Assembly (NCBI RefSeq): GCF_033118175.1
Contig: NC_083689.1
Span: 26,704,501-26,768,500, forward strand
Reading direction: 5' to 3'
Source of the DNA: Dama dama
Lineage: Eukaryota > Chordata > Mammalia > Artiodactyla > Cervidae
DNA length: 64,000 nt
A program made the position numbers and the translations under genes. Shown here in pieces: positions 44,024-54,435 of this stretch. The first letter of the stretch is position 1. The number at the start of each line of letters is the position of its first letter. The notes under the pieces are model-generated. The model searched no databases, was not told the origin of the DNA, and was given only the letters and a program-made list of their open reading frames with translations.

Positions 44024-45837
44024 AAAGTACTTTATAGGCTTTCATATCAAACAGAATGAAATACTTATTTTAATTGGTATACAAAAACTTTCAAAAGGAA
44101 GACTCCCAAATAGTTTTATTAAAAAGTTTGTTGCTAAAGGCTAATGAGAATTTAAAATACAAGATCATAAACAAAAGTGCAGCAAACCATTAGCTCTATA
44201 ACTACAAGAGCTCCATCAGACACCTAAAATTAACACCTGGAACCCCCAACACTGCACACTCCAAGGGGTTGATCATTAAAATGCTGGTCCAGGGATCAAG
44301 GTCTCAATTATTATCATCTGGAACACATAAAAAGAGATTATCCTCAAAGGGCTTATGCAAATTTTTTGACATCAGACTCACATGCCTTCTTATCTACCCT
44401 CAAAGGAGAACCTTCCTATTGGCCCCTTTTAGAGTTGATACAACTCTGAGAGATTTTTTGGTAAATTGCTATGGTAGTCCCTTAAACAGCTAAGGTAAAC
44501 TAAAAGTTAATGAAGAACTTTGTCAAATTCTGGAACACTGAAGCTACACGCCCTAGTTTAAACCTTACTTGCCTGGAGTCTGCCAACAGGTTCCTCAGAA
44601 AACTGACAGAAGCCAGCTAAGGGTAAGACTCCTTACCAGAATCAGCTCTCCTCGATCTCTGTCTGTAGTACTCAGTAGAAAGAAGAAAATAAAATATCTT
44701 GTGCAACTTCATTGGGATTGTCTCTTGAGTCCAAAGGGTTGTTTAGTACTGCCAGAAATATTTACTGTTTGTCCTAGCTAAAAAACTTACAAAGTAGCTC
44801 TGTGGTCAGAAATTGGCCAAACTGCAAAGCCTGCTAGAAACATTTTAAAAGCCTTCTCCCTTAAACTAAAATAAAACTACATATCCAGAGGGAAAGAGAA
44901 ACCATTTAAAGCCCCTGTAAAAGAATTTATGGGTGGGTCAACCTATGATATCATTTAAGTTGCAAGCCAATTCCTTCAGGAATTGAGAGCAACTGTCCTT
45001 AAAAATCTTTGCAAAACTAGAAATGCAGCTCCAGAGGCAATTCAAAGTTTACCTATTCCTTTTTACCAATTTCAAAACCTCCTGTATTTCTCTTAAATGA
45101 CTTCTAACCTGTGTTCTTACCCTGTACCTTTGAGATATAAATGATAAAGTACAAACTTCAAGGAAACAATTCCTATCAGTGAAAGAAAAGGAGGGTGGGG
45201 GAAAGGTCACTTGAAACGTGGGCAAATGAGATGTCTTAAGTGTACTGAAGCTATGAGGTCTCTTCATGCCTCTATCTATATGCTCACACGTGTCTCCATA
45301 TGTGTTGTATATGTGTGGCATTTTCTACTTCCACTTGGTAATGCCAAAACTAATCTGTAAAGGTATTTAACTGTTCTAAAGAAAATTAAATGCTTATATG
45401 AATTACATATTCACAAAATTCTTAAAAATATAATAAAACATAGTCCAATACTTTTCAGGTTCACATGACCTGAGATAATAAGCTTTAGTAAATAAAAGCC
45501 AATTTGTTGGTTAAATTAAATAGGTATGTCTTAAGAGTTATCAACATTAAAAATAATTCTGACATACAACTTTCATTCTAACCTAGCTTTATTAACAGTC
45601 CATTAGGTCATGTCAGAGCTTAGAAAATTTGTGAGCCAAACTAAACAAAACAAAAAACTTGGGATGATTGCTGACCTTGTCTAATGGCTCACGAAGTTTT
45701 TGTGGGTAATATAAACATAACTGTTGAAGAACAAGTAAACTGAATAGACATAAGCAGGATAAAGAGTTTTAGGTGAACTTTTCACAAATCTTTTTGAGAT
45801 CCTGAAACAAAGTTTTGCTAAGTTAAATTAAATGATA
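44024..45837 (+). other. ERV internal sequence, eroded
   Basis: AT-rich sequence between SINE and BovB insertions inside the LTR pair. No gag, protease, RT or integrase motif can be read in any frame. Its ORFs of 70-90 codons have no recognisable domain. Probable internal ERV sequence by position only. Confidence 0.4.
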
Positions 45838-45845
45838 GGGGCGAG

Positions 45846-45972
45846 AGAATATTGAGATGGCTGGATGGCATCATCGACTCAGTGGACATGAGTTTGAGCG
45901 AACTCTGGGAGACAGGGAAGAACAGGGAAGCCTGGCATCAGTGAGGTCTCAAAGAGACAGACATGACTGAAC
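45846..45972 (+). mobile_element. very short BovB 3' end
   Basis: GAGATGGCTGGATGGCATCATC to GACAGACATGACTGAACAAG is the BovB 3' terminus only. Confidence 0.8.
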
Positions 45973-46182
45973 AAGTCATTAAATATACAGATCATTTACA
46001 AATGAGTTATTAATTACTAAACACAGGTTTATCTACTTTTGTTTTCCTTTTACAGAGAAATGGAAAGATATTTGGATCTATCAGTAAATATGTTCTGTGG
46101 CACGCTGAAAAATTAGTTATGAGAAATGAACCAAGATCATTCTGTTGTTTTTGATAGTGATCAGGATCTTTAACTACAGCAA

Positions 46183-46275
46183 GAAGGATCTAGTTTCCTG
46201 CTCAGGGATTGAACCCAGGCCCCCTGCATTGGGAGCAGAGATGTCTTAGCCACTGGACCGCCAGGGAAATCTGCT
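46183..46275 (-). mobile_element. CHR-type SINE head fragment
   Basis: GATCTAGTTTCCTGCTCAGGG, AACCCAGGCCCCCTGCATTGG and TAGCCACTGGACCGCCAGGG are the tRNA-like head and upper body in reverse. The rest of the SINE is missing. Confidence 0.75.
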
Positions 46276-46500
46276 TATGTGGTTTACAGACCCTTAAAAT
46301 TTTATGGCCTCCATGGCTGTCACCTCTCCAGTCCTGAGTCATAGATTTAAACAGAAATTATCAAGGCATTCATGATTCAGGATTTGCTTCCATTGGCAGG
46401 GCCCTACTTCCTTAGTTTGGAGTAAATGCAAATGAGGCTATAATTAGGAACGTTCTCTTAACTCTTGAAAGTTTGCAGAATCTTGAATGTAAAGCAATAA

Positions 46501-46785
46501 ATGACCCCAAAAATCCTTAGACTCTCTGGCCGAAGTTTTCTTGATAATACAATAGCCCTCGATTATCTTTTAACTGAACAAGGAGGTATAGATGCTGTGG
46601 CCAATACTACCTGCTATACCTGGTTTAATATTTCTGTGTTTCATAACATCACTGAGCAAGTCACATGGCTTAAAAAGGTGACTCCTTCGATAGGGACTTC
46701 CTTTGACTTATTTGATTTTGATTGGTTTGGGTCTTGGGGACAATGGCTCCAAACTGCATCCAGATTGGAATTATCCAGCTTATAA
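46501..46785 (+). pseudogene. ERV env transmembrane-subunit remnant
   Basis: A 94-codon open piece of a gammaretrovirus-type env TM. Residues about 14-34 resemble the conserved LDYLL..EQGG segment (immunosuppressive-domain region) and are followed by the disulfide-loop region. There the usual CX6CC motif is broken: the first Cys position is Asp and the last pair reads Cys-Tyr. Residues near 72-80 (DFDWFGSWG) match the segment before the membrane anchor. The frame stops soon after, so the transmembrane helix and tail are not in frame. The surface subunit was not found. It cannot act in membrane fusion. Confidence 0.75.
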
Positions 46786-47088
46786 GAAACATAGTAACCT
46801 CCTGGGCAGTTTGTGGGTTCTTAAAGGTTTTAAAGGAAAGCTCACAGCCACTGGCCTCTAAGCAAATGATCTCATAACTGGAACTTCAAAAATAGAACAA
46901 AGAGAATGACCATATTAAAAAACCTGAAGTTGTGCCCTGTCATTTATCAGAGATTAAGCGAAATGTCATGACCAGTGGATACCACATAAAGGATCAACAA
47001 AAGCTTTGAGAACTACAGAACAGTACTGAGAGTGACCCTACTGCCTTATAATTTGCTTGTATTTCTCAGTTGAGTTGAGGGTCTGATC
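46786..47088 (+). other. ERV env tail and 3' internal sequence, not coding
   Basis: About 300 bp between the env stop and the polypurine tract, where the env cytoplasmic tail is expected. Frames are interrupted. Confidence 0.45.
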
Positions 47089-47127
47089 AAAAGGGGAGGA
47101 TTTTTTTTTGGGGGGGTGGGGGAGGAT
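47089..47127 (+). other. ERV polypurine tract
   Basis: AAAAGGGGAGGA at 47089-47100, a T/G stretch, then GGGGGAGGAT directly before the LTR start at 47128. The position fits the plus-strand primer site. The duplicated purine block with a T-run between is unusual. Confidence 0.6.
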
Positions 47128-47198
47128 TGCTAAAAAGAAATAACAGGGCCCAGGTGGATTTGCTTGTACTAAGCCTCACATAAGCAAAGCAAGACTTA
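47128..47198 (+). mobile_element. 3' LTR start of the ERV, interrupted
   Basis: TGCTAAAAAGAAATAACAGG and the following 50 bp (including AAGCCTCACATAAGC) align with the 5' LTR start. A BovB is inserted after ACTTAAT. A faintly similar bit may continue at 49111-49142; the rest of the LTR was not found. Confidence 0.7.
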
Positions 47199-47201
47199 AT
47201 T

Positions 47202-49110
47202 GGTTCAGTTCAGTTCAGTCACTCAGTCCTGTCCAACTGTTTGTCACCCTTCAGACTGTAGCAATCCAGGGTTCCCTGCCCACCACCAACTCCCAGAGCT
47301 TGTTCAAACTCATGCCCATCAAGTCAGGGATGCCCTCCAACCATCTCATCCTCTATCATCCCCTTCTCCTCCTGCCTTCAATCGTTCCCAGCATCTGGAT
47401 CTTTTCCAATGAGTCAGTTCTTTGCATCCGGTGGTCAAAGTATTGGGGCTTCAGCATCAGTCTTTCCAATGAATTAGGATCAATTTCCTTTAGGATTGAC
47501 TGGTTTGATCTCTTTGCTGTCCAAGGGACTCTCAAGAGTCTTTTCCAACACCACAATTCAAAAGCATCAATCCTTCAGTGCTCAGCTTTCTTTATGGTCC
47601 AACTCTCACATCCATACATGAAGACTGGAAAAACCATAGCTTTATACAGACCTATGTCAGCAAAGTGATGTGTCTGGTTTTTAACATGCCGTCTATATTT
47701 GTCATAGCTTTCCTTCCAAGGAGCAAGCGTCTTTTAATTTCATGGTTGCAGTCACCATCTGCAGTGATTCTGGAGCCCCCCAAAATAAAATCTGTCCCTA
47801 CTTCCACTTTTGCCCTTTCTATTTGCCATGAAGTGATGGGACCAGATGCCATGATCTTAGTTTTTTGAATGTTGAGCTTTAAGCCAGTTTTTTCACTCTC
47901 CTCTTTCACTTTCATCAAGAGGCTCTTTAGTTATTCATCGTTTTCTGCCATAAGGGTGGTGTCATCTACATATGTGAGGTTATTAATATTTCTGCCGGCA
48001 ATCTTGATTCCAGCTTGTGTTTCATCCAGTCCGGTATTTCACATGATATAAATGCATATAAATTCAATAAGCAAGGTTAAAATATACAGCCTTGATATAT
48101 CCTTTTGCAATTTGGAACCAGTCTAACTGTTGCTTCTTGATCTGCATACAGGTTTCACAGGAGGCAGGTAAGGCGGTCTGGTATTCCCATCACTTTAAGA
48201 ATTTTCCAGTTTGTTTTAATCCACACAGTCAAAGACTTTAGTGTAGTCAATGAAGCAGAAGTAGATGTCTTTCTGGAATTCTCTTGCTTTTCCTATGACC
48301 CAACAGATGCGGCAATTTGACCACTGGTTCCTCTGTCTTTTCTAAATCCAGCTTGAACATCTGGAAGTTCTTGGTTCATGTACTGTTGAATCGTGGCTTG
48401 GAGAATTTATAGCATGACTTCGCTAGTGTGTGAGATGACAGCAATTGTGTGGTAGTTTGAGCATTCTTTGGGATTGCCTTTCTTAGGGATTGGAATGAAA
48501 ACTGACCTTTTCCAGTCCTGTGGCCACTGCTGAGTTTTCCAACGTTGCTGGCATGAGTGCAGCACACTTTCACAGCATCATCTTTTAGGATCTGAAATAG
48601 CTCAACTGTAATTTCATCACCTCCACTAGCTTTGTTCGTAGTGTTGCTTTCTAAGGCCCACTTGACTTCACACTCCAGGATGTTTGGCTCTAGGTGAGTG
48701 ATCACACCACTGGGGTTATCTGGGTCATGAAGATCTTTTTTGTATAGTTTTTCTGTGTATTCCTGCCACGTCTTCTTAACATCTTCTGCTTCTTTTAGGT
48801 CCAAACCACTTCTGTCCTTTATTGTGCCCATCTTTGCATGAAATGTCCCCTTGGTATCTCTAATTTTCCTGAAGAGATCTCTAGTCTTTCTCATTCTATT
48901 GTTTTCTTTTATTTCTTTACACTGATCACTGAGGAAGGTTTTCTTCTCTCTCCTTGCTGTTCTTTGGAACTCTGCATTCAGATGGTTATATCCTTCCTTG
49001 TCACCTTTGCCTTTCACTTCTCTTCTTTTCTCAGCTATTTGTAAGGCCTCCTCAGACAACCGTTTTGCCTTTTTGCATTTCTTTTTCTTGGGGACGGTTT
49101 TGTTCCTCTT
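47202..49110 (-). mobile_element. BovB LINE, about 1.9 kb, in the ERV 3' LTR
   Basis: The (AGTTC)n-type 3' end at 47204-47218 and C-terminal, RT and linker coding sequence on the minus strand are truncated near 49107. CTTAATT on both sides (47194 and 49108 regions) is a possible 7-bp duplication. It forms an inverted pair with the next copy. Confidence 0.92.
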
Positions 49111-49119
49111 AATTCTCAT
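47356..49119 (-). pseudogene. BovB ORF remnant (linker, RT, C-terminal part)
   Basis: The longest frame, 49119-48376 (247 codons), covers the Lys-rich linker and the start of the RT region (HLEPNILECEVKWALES, NKASGGDEIT). RT continues in other frames; the catalytic box reads YVDD near 47965-47976, as in the copy at 18213. C-terminal pieces lie at 47918-47652 and 47556-47356. No endonuclease domain. Non-functional. Confidence 0.86.
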
Positions 49120-49142
49120 TTATACCTGTTTAGAACCTACAT

Positions 49143-50405
49143 AACGCTAGTAAAGTAATGCACAAAATTCTCCAAGCCAAACTTCAACAACACGTGAACC
49201 GTGAACTTCCAGATGTTCAAGCTGGTTTTAGAAAAGGCAGAGGAACCAGAGATCAAATTGCCAACATCTGCTGGATCGTCGAAAAAGCAAGAGAGTTCCA
49301 GAAAAACATCTATTTCTGCTTTATTGACTATGCCAAAGTCTTTGTGTGGATCACAAAAACTGTGGAAAATTCTGAAAGAGGTGGGAATATCAGACCACCT
49401 GACCTGCCTCTTGAGACATCTGTATGCAGGTCAGGAAGCAACAGTTAGAACTGGACACGGAACAACAGACTGGTTTCAAATAGGAAAAGGAATACGTCAA
49501 GGCTGTATATTGTCACCCTGCTTATTTAACTTATATGCAGAGTACATCATGAGAAATGCTGGGCTGGATGAAGCACAAGCTGGAATCAAGATTGCTGGGA
49601 GAAATATCAATAACTTCTGGTATGCAGACACCACCCTTATGGCAGAAAGTGAAGAAGAACTAAAGAGCCTCTTGATGAAAGTAAAAGAGGAGAGTGGAAA
49701 CGTTGGCTTAAAGCTCAACATTCAGAAAACTAAGATTATGGTATCCGGTCCCATCACTTCATGGCAAATAAGTGGAGAAACAGTGGAAACAGTGTCAGAC
49801 TTTATTTTGGGGGGCTCCAAAATGACTGCAGATGGTGACTGCAGCCATGAAATTAAAAGATGCTTGCTCCTTGGAAGAAAAGTAATGACCAACCTAGATA
49901 GTATATTAAAAAGCAGAAACATTACTCTGCCAACAAAGGTCCATGTAGTCAAAGCTATGGTTTTTCCAGTAATCGTGTATGGATGTGAGAGTTGGACTAT
50001 AAAGAAAAGCTGAGTGCCGAAGAATTGATTCTTTTGAACTGTGGTGTTGGAGAAGACTCTTGAGAGTTCCTTGGACTACAAGAAGATCCAACCAGTCCAT
50101 CCTAAAGGAGATAAGTCCTGAATGTTTATTGGAAGGTCTGATGTTGAAGCTGAAACTCCAATACTTTGGCCACCTGATGCAAAGAGCTGACTCATTGGAA
50201 AAGATCCTGATGCTTGGAAAGATTGAAGGCAAGAGGAGAAAGGGATGACAGAGGATGAGACAGTTGGATGGCATCACCTACTCAATGGATATGAGTTTGA
50301 GTAAGCTCCGGGAGTTGGTGATCAACAGGGAGGCCAGGCGTACTGCAATCCATGGAGTCACAAAGAGTTGGACATGACTGAGTGGCTGAACTTAACTGAA
50401 CTGAT
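49143..50405 (+). mobile_element. BovB LINE, about 1.26 kb, inverted relative to its neighbour
   Basis: Plus-strand RT and C-terminal coding sequence ending in GAACTTAACTGAACTG. AACCTACAT at 49134-49142 and 50406-50414 is an exact 9-bp target duplication, so this is an independent insertion. Confidence 0.93.
49201..50013 (+). pseudogene. BovB reverse transcriptase fragment, open 270 codons
   Basis: After an out-of-frame start (about residues 1-50) it reads RT sequence: WFQIGKGIRQGCILSPCLFN (about 94-113), then the catalytic box NNFWYADTTL, where the usual YADD has lost one Asp by an in-frame 3-bp deletion. The C-terminal MVFPVIVYGCESWTIKK follows. Without the second aspartate the RT could not bind its metal ions properly. 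The frame ends early at a stop. Confidence 0.86.
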
Positions 50406-50654
50406 AACCTACATTAGGTAGCTTTCATCTCCAGCATAGAAAAAGCTAGAGAAAAATCATTCCTTTTACATCAGTGTCTGCTCCATTGAACAGAAGCAAT
50501 ATACAGTGCTAGAGGTAACTTTTGGAGGTAACTTAACAATGGCTCTTCTTGATCTCAACAAATATAGTTTTTTTCTTTTTTCTTGTTTTCAAGTTTTACA
50601 GCATCTGTAGAACCAGAAAAGTGACACTCTCAAGTCATACCTGGATTCTTTCTA

Positions 50655-50905
50655 GGATACTGTAATGGTTGATACATGTTATTATATATTTGTTAAGACC
50701 AACATAATGTATAACACAAAGGTGAACCCTAATGTAAACTATAAACTTCAGTTAATAATGTCTCAACATTGTCTCACTGCTTGTACCAACTTATCATACT
50801 AATGCAAACTGGTAATAATAGGAAAAACTGAGGAGAGTGGTGAGAGAGTATATGGGAATTCTACTTTCCATTCATTTTTCTGTAAACCTAAAACCACTTC
50901 CAGAA
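50655..50905 (+). mobile_element. old L1M 3' UTR fragment
   Basis: TACTGTAATGGTTGATACATG, GAACCCTAATGTAAACTATAA and GTATATGGGAATTCTAC...TTTTTCTGTAAACCTAAAACC follow an L1M 3' UTR. Truncated at both ends. Confidence 0.7.
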
Positions 50906-51790
50906 AAGTCCTTTCTTACTAACATTTTACAAACTGTATTGAATAAATTAATTAGAGTTGACATGGGGATAAAAATGGGAAAATTCTTGGGAAAAGATCC
51001 TGATGTGATAAAACATAATGACAAAGTTGGAAACTTAAACACATGGCTGATTTATTTCATCACTGGGCTTCTTCCTTCATTTAATATTTATGAAGAGAGA
51101 AGTATTTCACCTATGTTATCAAGAAAAAACCAATTATTTGGATCTAATGTAAATCTCTGTACTTTGTAGATAAAGTAAAAAAGTAAAGACTGAAGTTTAT
51201 TTCATAATTCAAGTTTGGATTCAAGTTGTCTCTGTGGTGATTGCAAGTAAATTACCTAAACAAAGTCATTTCCAACACTGCTAGCTCATAGAACTAGACA
51301 AGAATGACAAGAGAAGAAAAGCCTTAATATTACACAATAAAAAAACAAGGTATTGTCTTTCTGGGGTTCAAGATGCACTGTGTTGGAGGCACTCTGAGAC
51401 GACTAACCAAGCTAGGGTTTGGGATATTCTACGTATCTCTACTTTCCTGGGACACAGAAGAGGGAGGCAACAAAAAGAGGTTTCTTTATCTGCCATGCAA
51501 ATGCTGAAATGAAGTATTTTTGTGAGCTTTCTAAGTTGACTGACATGCTATCTCTAATTTGATCTTTGAGTATAACAAATATTAACATTTACGTACTTAT
51601 ATTCCTAAATATAATTTTATTTTCTCTTATATTATGGATAAAAGAAATGTTCACATACTAAGGTACAAGAAAGGCATTCTGACTAATACATGAGTTAAGT
51701 TGAATTTTATGTTAACTAAAGCAGTCTGTTTGTGGTCTATCAAACATACATTGTACATATGCTGTCATTGGCCAGAAGTAAAGAATATCC
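50906..51790. other. unassigned AT-rich DNA
   Basis: The 110-codon ORF at 50837-51169 overlaps the L1 3' UTR and has no domain. No repeat family recognised. Confidence 0.4.
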
Positions 51791-51794
51791 ATGT

Positions 51795-52115
51795 TGAAAA
51801 TAAATATAAAAAGCCTCCCTTCCTGAGATTCCAATGTTGGTACTCCTTCAGTATTATAAGACTATCTTCTCCAGTGCCAATGTTGTGGACATGTTGATCT
51901 GTTTTTCCTTTTTTTGAAGCCCTAAAGGAATGTATTCTTGACTTGTTTGATGTTCTTTAGTTCTGAGAAGATATAAAACTGTGCTGAAAATGCTTCTCTG
52001 AGGTAGATTCTCCTAATTTTCTGAGAGACTGTCTTCTGAGTTATAGTCCTCAGTTTGGCTCAGATCAAACTCTTTTCTACTCTTATTATAGGTTTTTTAT
52101 TGATTATTTTCACTG
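51795..52115 (+). mobile_element. possible ERV1-type LTR fragment
   Basis: AAATAAATATAAAAAGCCTCC-like TATA region and TTATAGTCCTCAGTTTGGCTC then CAAACTCTTTTCTACT resemble the R-U5 part of an old class I LTR. Ends not found. Confidence 0.35.
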
Positions 52116-53930
52116 ACATTATTAAACTATTGCTTTCTAGGTGGTTTGACATGGTATGTGCTAGTGCACTAATTCCTCCTGGCTGAAGTAGTACAGGGAA
52201 ACCCGTCCCACGGACAGGTTGGCAAAGAATGTTACCTGTTGCAAATTGCAGTGAATTTAGTTCAGTGGTACTGACGTATTTATTTCTTAGGTTATTTCGA
52301 AGGCACAGTTCTTTGTCTCTACTAATGCACCAGAAAGTAGGAAGGAAGCAGAATGAGTTGTTGAAACTCTAAAATAACAAAAGGGACTTGTTTCTAAAGA
52401 TTCTGTTCTGCTCCATTAGTTCTCTCTGGTGCAGCTTAACTTCTGACTCTGAGTTTATTGTTTCACCAGAAGCCATGCTTTGGGTATTGCTGTATCTTTT
52501 TCCCTTGGAGAGAAAGGCTGTGTCTCTGTATCACTTGGGGTGATTTTATTTTATTTTTTCTAATGTACTCAGGTCAGCAACTTCTTTAAGATCCTAACAA
52601 TGACAATTGTTTCACATGCCTCCTAAGTGTCCACAAATGTCACTTTAAGTCATCCAACTATAACTTGAAAAATCCTTGCAGCATTAGAAACAAACAGCTT
52701 TACGGTTTAGTGACTCTCTCAAAATTCTTGTGCTGATAATCTAGCATCATTTCTAAGCACTTTTCCCTCTACCTCTCAGAGCTTTTCTGAGTTGCTGTTG
52801 CCATTTTGTACTGCATTTTGGGGCACTACATTTTGAAAGATTTTTGCCACCTTTACTTCTTGGCAAGAAACGGTATAGGAAAGCAGGAAGAGCAGACATC
52901 CACATATAAACTATATATGCCTGGCCACTTCACTTGTTAACTTGCTTTACTCATGAGCAACCTCACAATAGATGGAGAAGCCTCCTCTCAATTCAATGTC
53001 ATTCAATGTCATTAGCATGCAGCAAATTTCTAAATTTAAAACATAAGATTCATCCTGACAAATCTAAATATACCATTTTCGTCAATACAGAAATTTGCTT
53101 AACCTTGTTTCTTTAGAAGTTCACTGGTCTAAGAGGAGATGATATAAAGGGCAGAGCAAGTCTGATTCTTTCTGACTCCTTTATTCCTTAATGAAAAAAA
53201 CTGTTTTCCTTTCACATACAAAATGAATTAAAAACCCAAGTTAAAGAATACTTCCTTATATTAAATATATAATGTTATACAGGGATTGTTAATCTTCCAA
53301 TGGATTCTGGGTAAAAGAATCCAATTTTACAGATTAAATATAAAAGTGAATGAAACCATACTTTGAATAGTACTTTCTGAAGCACACATCTCTTTTTATT
53401 TTATCAGCACCAAGAATTTGTGTCTTTATTCCAGCTCTCCACCATCCATCTTAGAATTGCCTGAAGTGCTAAGGGGAAAATCATTAAGACATTTACTTTT
53501 GTTCCCTTCATTAACAATGGCTGTAGGACAGAACCCATTGGGTGAGTGGAAAAAGCCAGGAGAGACCACTGAAAATATAATTACATAAATGAAGATGTCA
53601 GTCTTTGACAAAAGAAAAACTAATTTGGCATAAAGTTACCACTTTTAAATACCATTATTTAGTAAACAGAAAATACAGTATTACGATAAAATTCTGAAAC
53701 CTTTTGTTGATAGCCATAGGTAAAACACTACAAAACTAAGCATTAAAACATGGTTTTAAAAACTAGCTCAAGAATGGCACTTCTCATGCCTTGGGAATAA
53801 AGGACTAGACAGGCCAGTGGGTAATCACACAGGTCAAATATATTCCAAAATGATCCAAGTCATTGTGATATTTTTCTCTAGAAGCCTGACTAGGTACTTT
53901 GATGTCTCAAGCAAACATTTTGAAAGAGAT
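52116..53930. other. unassigned AT-rich DNA, about 1.8 kb
   Basis: No gene and no named repeat. CAATGTCATT is repeated in tandem at 52995-53013. Candidate for conserved non-coding sequence. Confidence 0.45.
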
Positions 53931-53931
53931 C

Positions 53932-54435
53932 TGTGCTAGTTTTTGATTGCTATGTAACAGATTACTACAAATTTAGTGGTTTAAAACAACACTAATTAAT
54001 TATCTCACAGTTTCTATGGGTCAGGAGTCGGCACAATCTAACTAACTGGGTCTCCTGCTCAGGGTGTCACAAACCTACAATCAAAATGTTGGCTGGGAAG
54101 CATCCTCATCTGGAGCTAAGTCCTCTTTCAAGTTTACTCAAGTTGCTGGTGGAGTTCAATTTCTTGTGGTTATAGGACTGAGACCCTCAGCTCTGAGAGG
54201 CCACCCATTTCTGTAGGCAGTTCACAATATGATTGTTTGCCTCTTCAAGGGCAGCAGGAGAGCTTGCTTTCAAGGGGATCACCTAATAAAGTCAGGCCCA
54301 TTTGCAAAATTTCTTCACCTTTTCCACATAACGCAACCATAGGAACAATATCTCACCATATGAACAGGTTTCATTCACAGTGTGCACATTAGGGGATTAA
54401 ACAGAACCCTGGTCACTGGGCATTATCTCAGGTCT
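53932..54435 (-). mobile_element. MLT1-type (MaLR) LTR
   Basis: Long collinear match in reverse orientation: TGTGCTAGTTTTTGATTGC, TAGTGGTTTAAAACAACAC, TCTCACAGTTTCTATGGGTC and later ATAGGACTGAGACCCTCAGC. About 500 bp, old. Confidence 0.75.

Larger units (their letters stand above)
39773..47198 (+). mobile_element. ERV1-like provirus remnant, heavily invaded
   Basis: The order is LTR, primer-binding-like site (40179), leader, gag start (40909), scattered internal sequence, env TM remnant (46501), polypurine tract (47089-47127) and a partial 3' LTR (47128). Later insertions split it: BovB at 41076-43734, Bov-tA at 43776-44013, a short BovB at 45846 and a SINE at 46183. Only about 2-3 kb of internal sequence remains, and no pol domain is recognisable, so a large deletion is likely. 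It is a fossil without coding capacity. Confidence 0.75.

Noticed and set aside
40909..47088. possible functional retroviral genes in the ERV
   Set aside because: Only short gag and env pieces remain, each ended by stops, with no recognisable pol and many insertions.
50837..51169. 110-codon plus-strand ORF
   Set aside because: It begins within an old L1 3' UTR and has no recognised domain.
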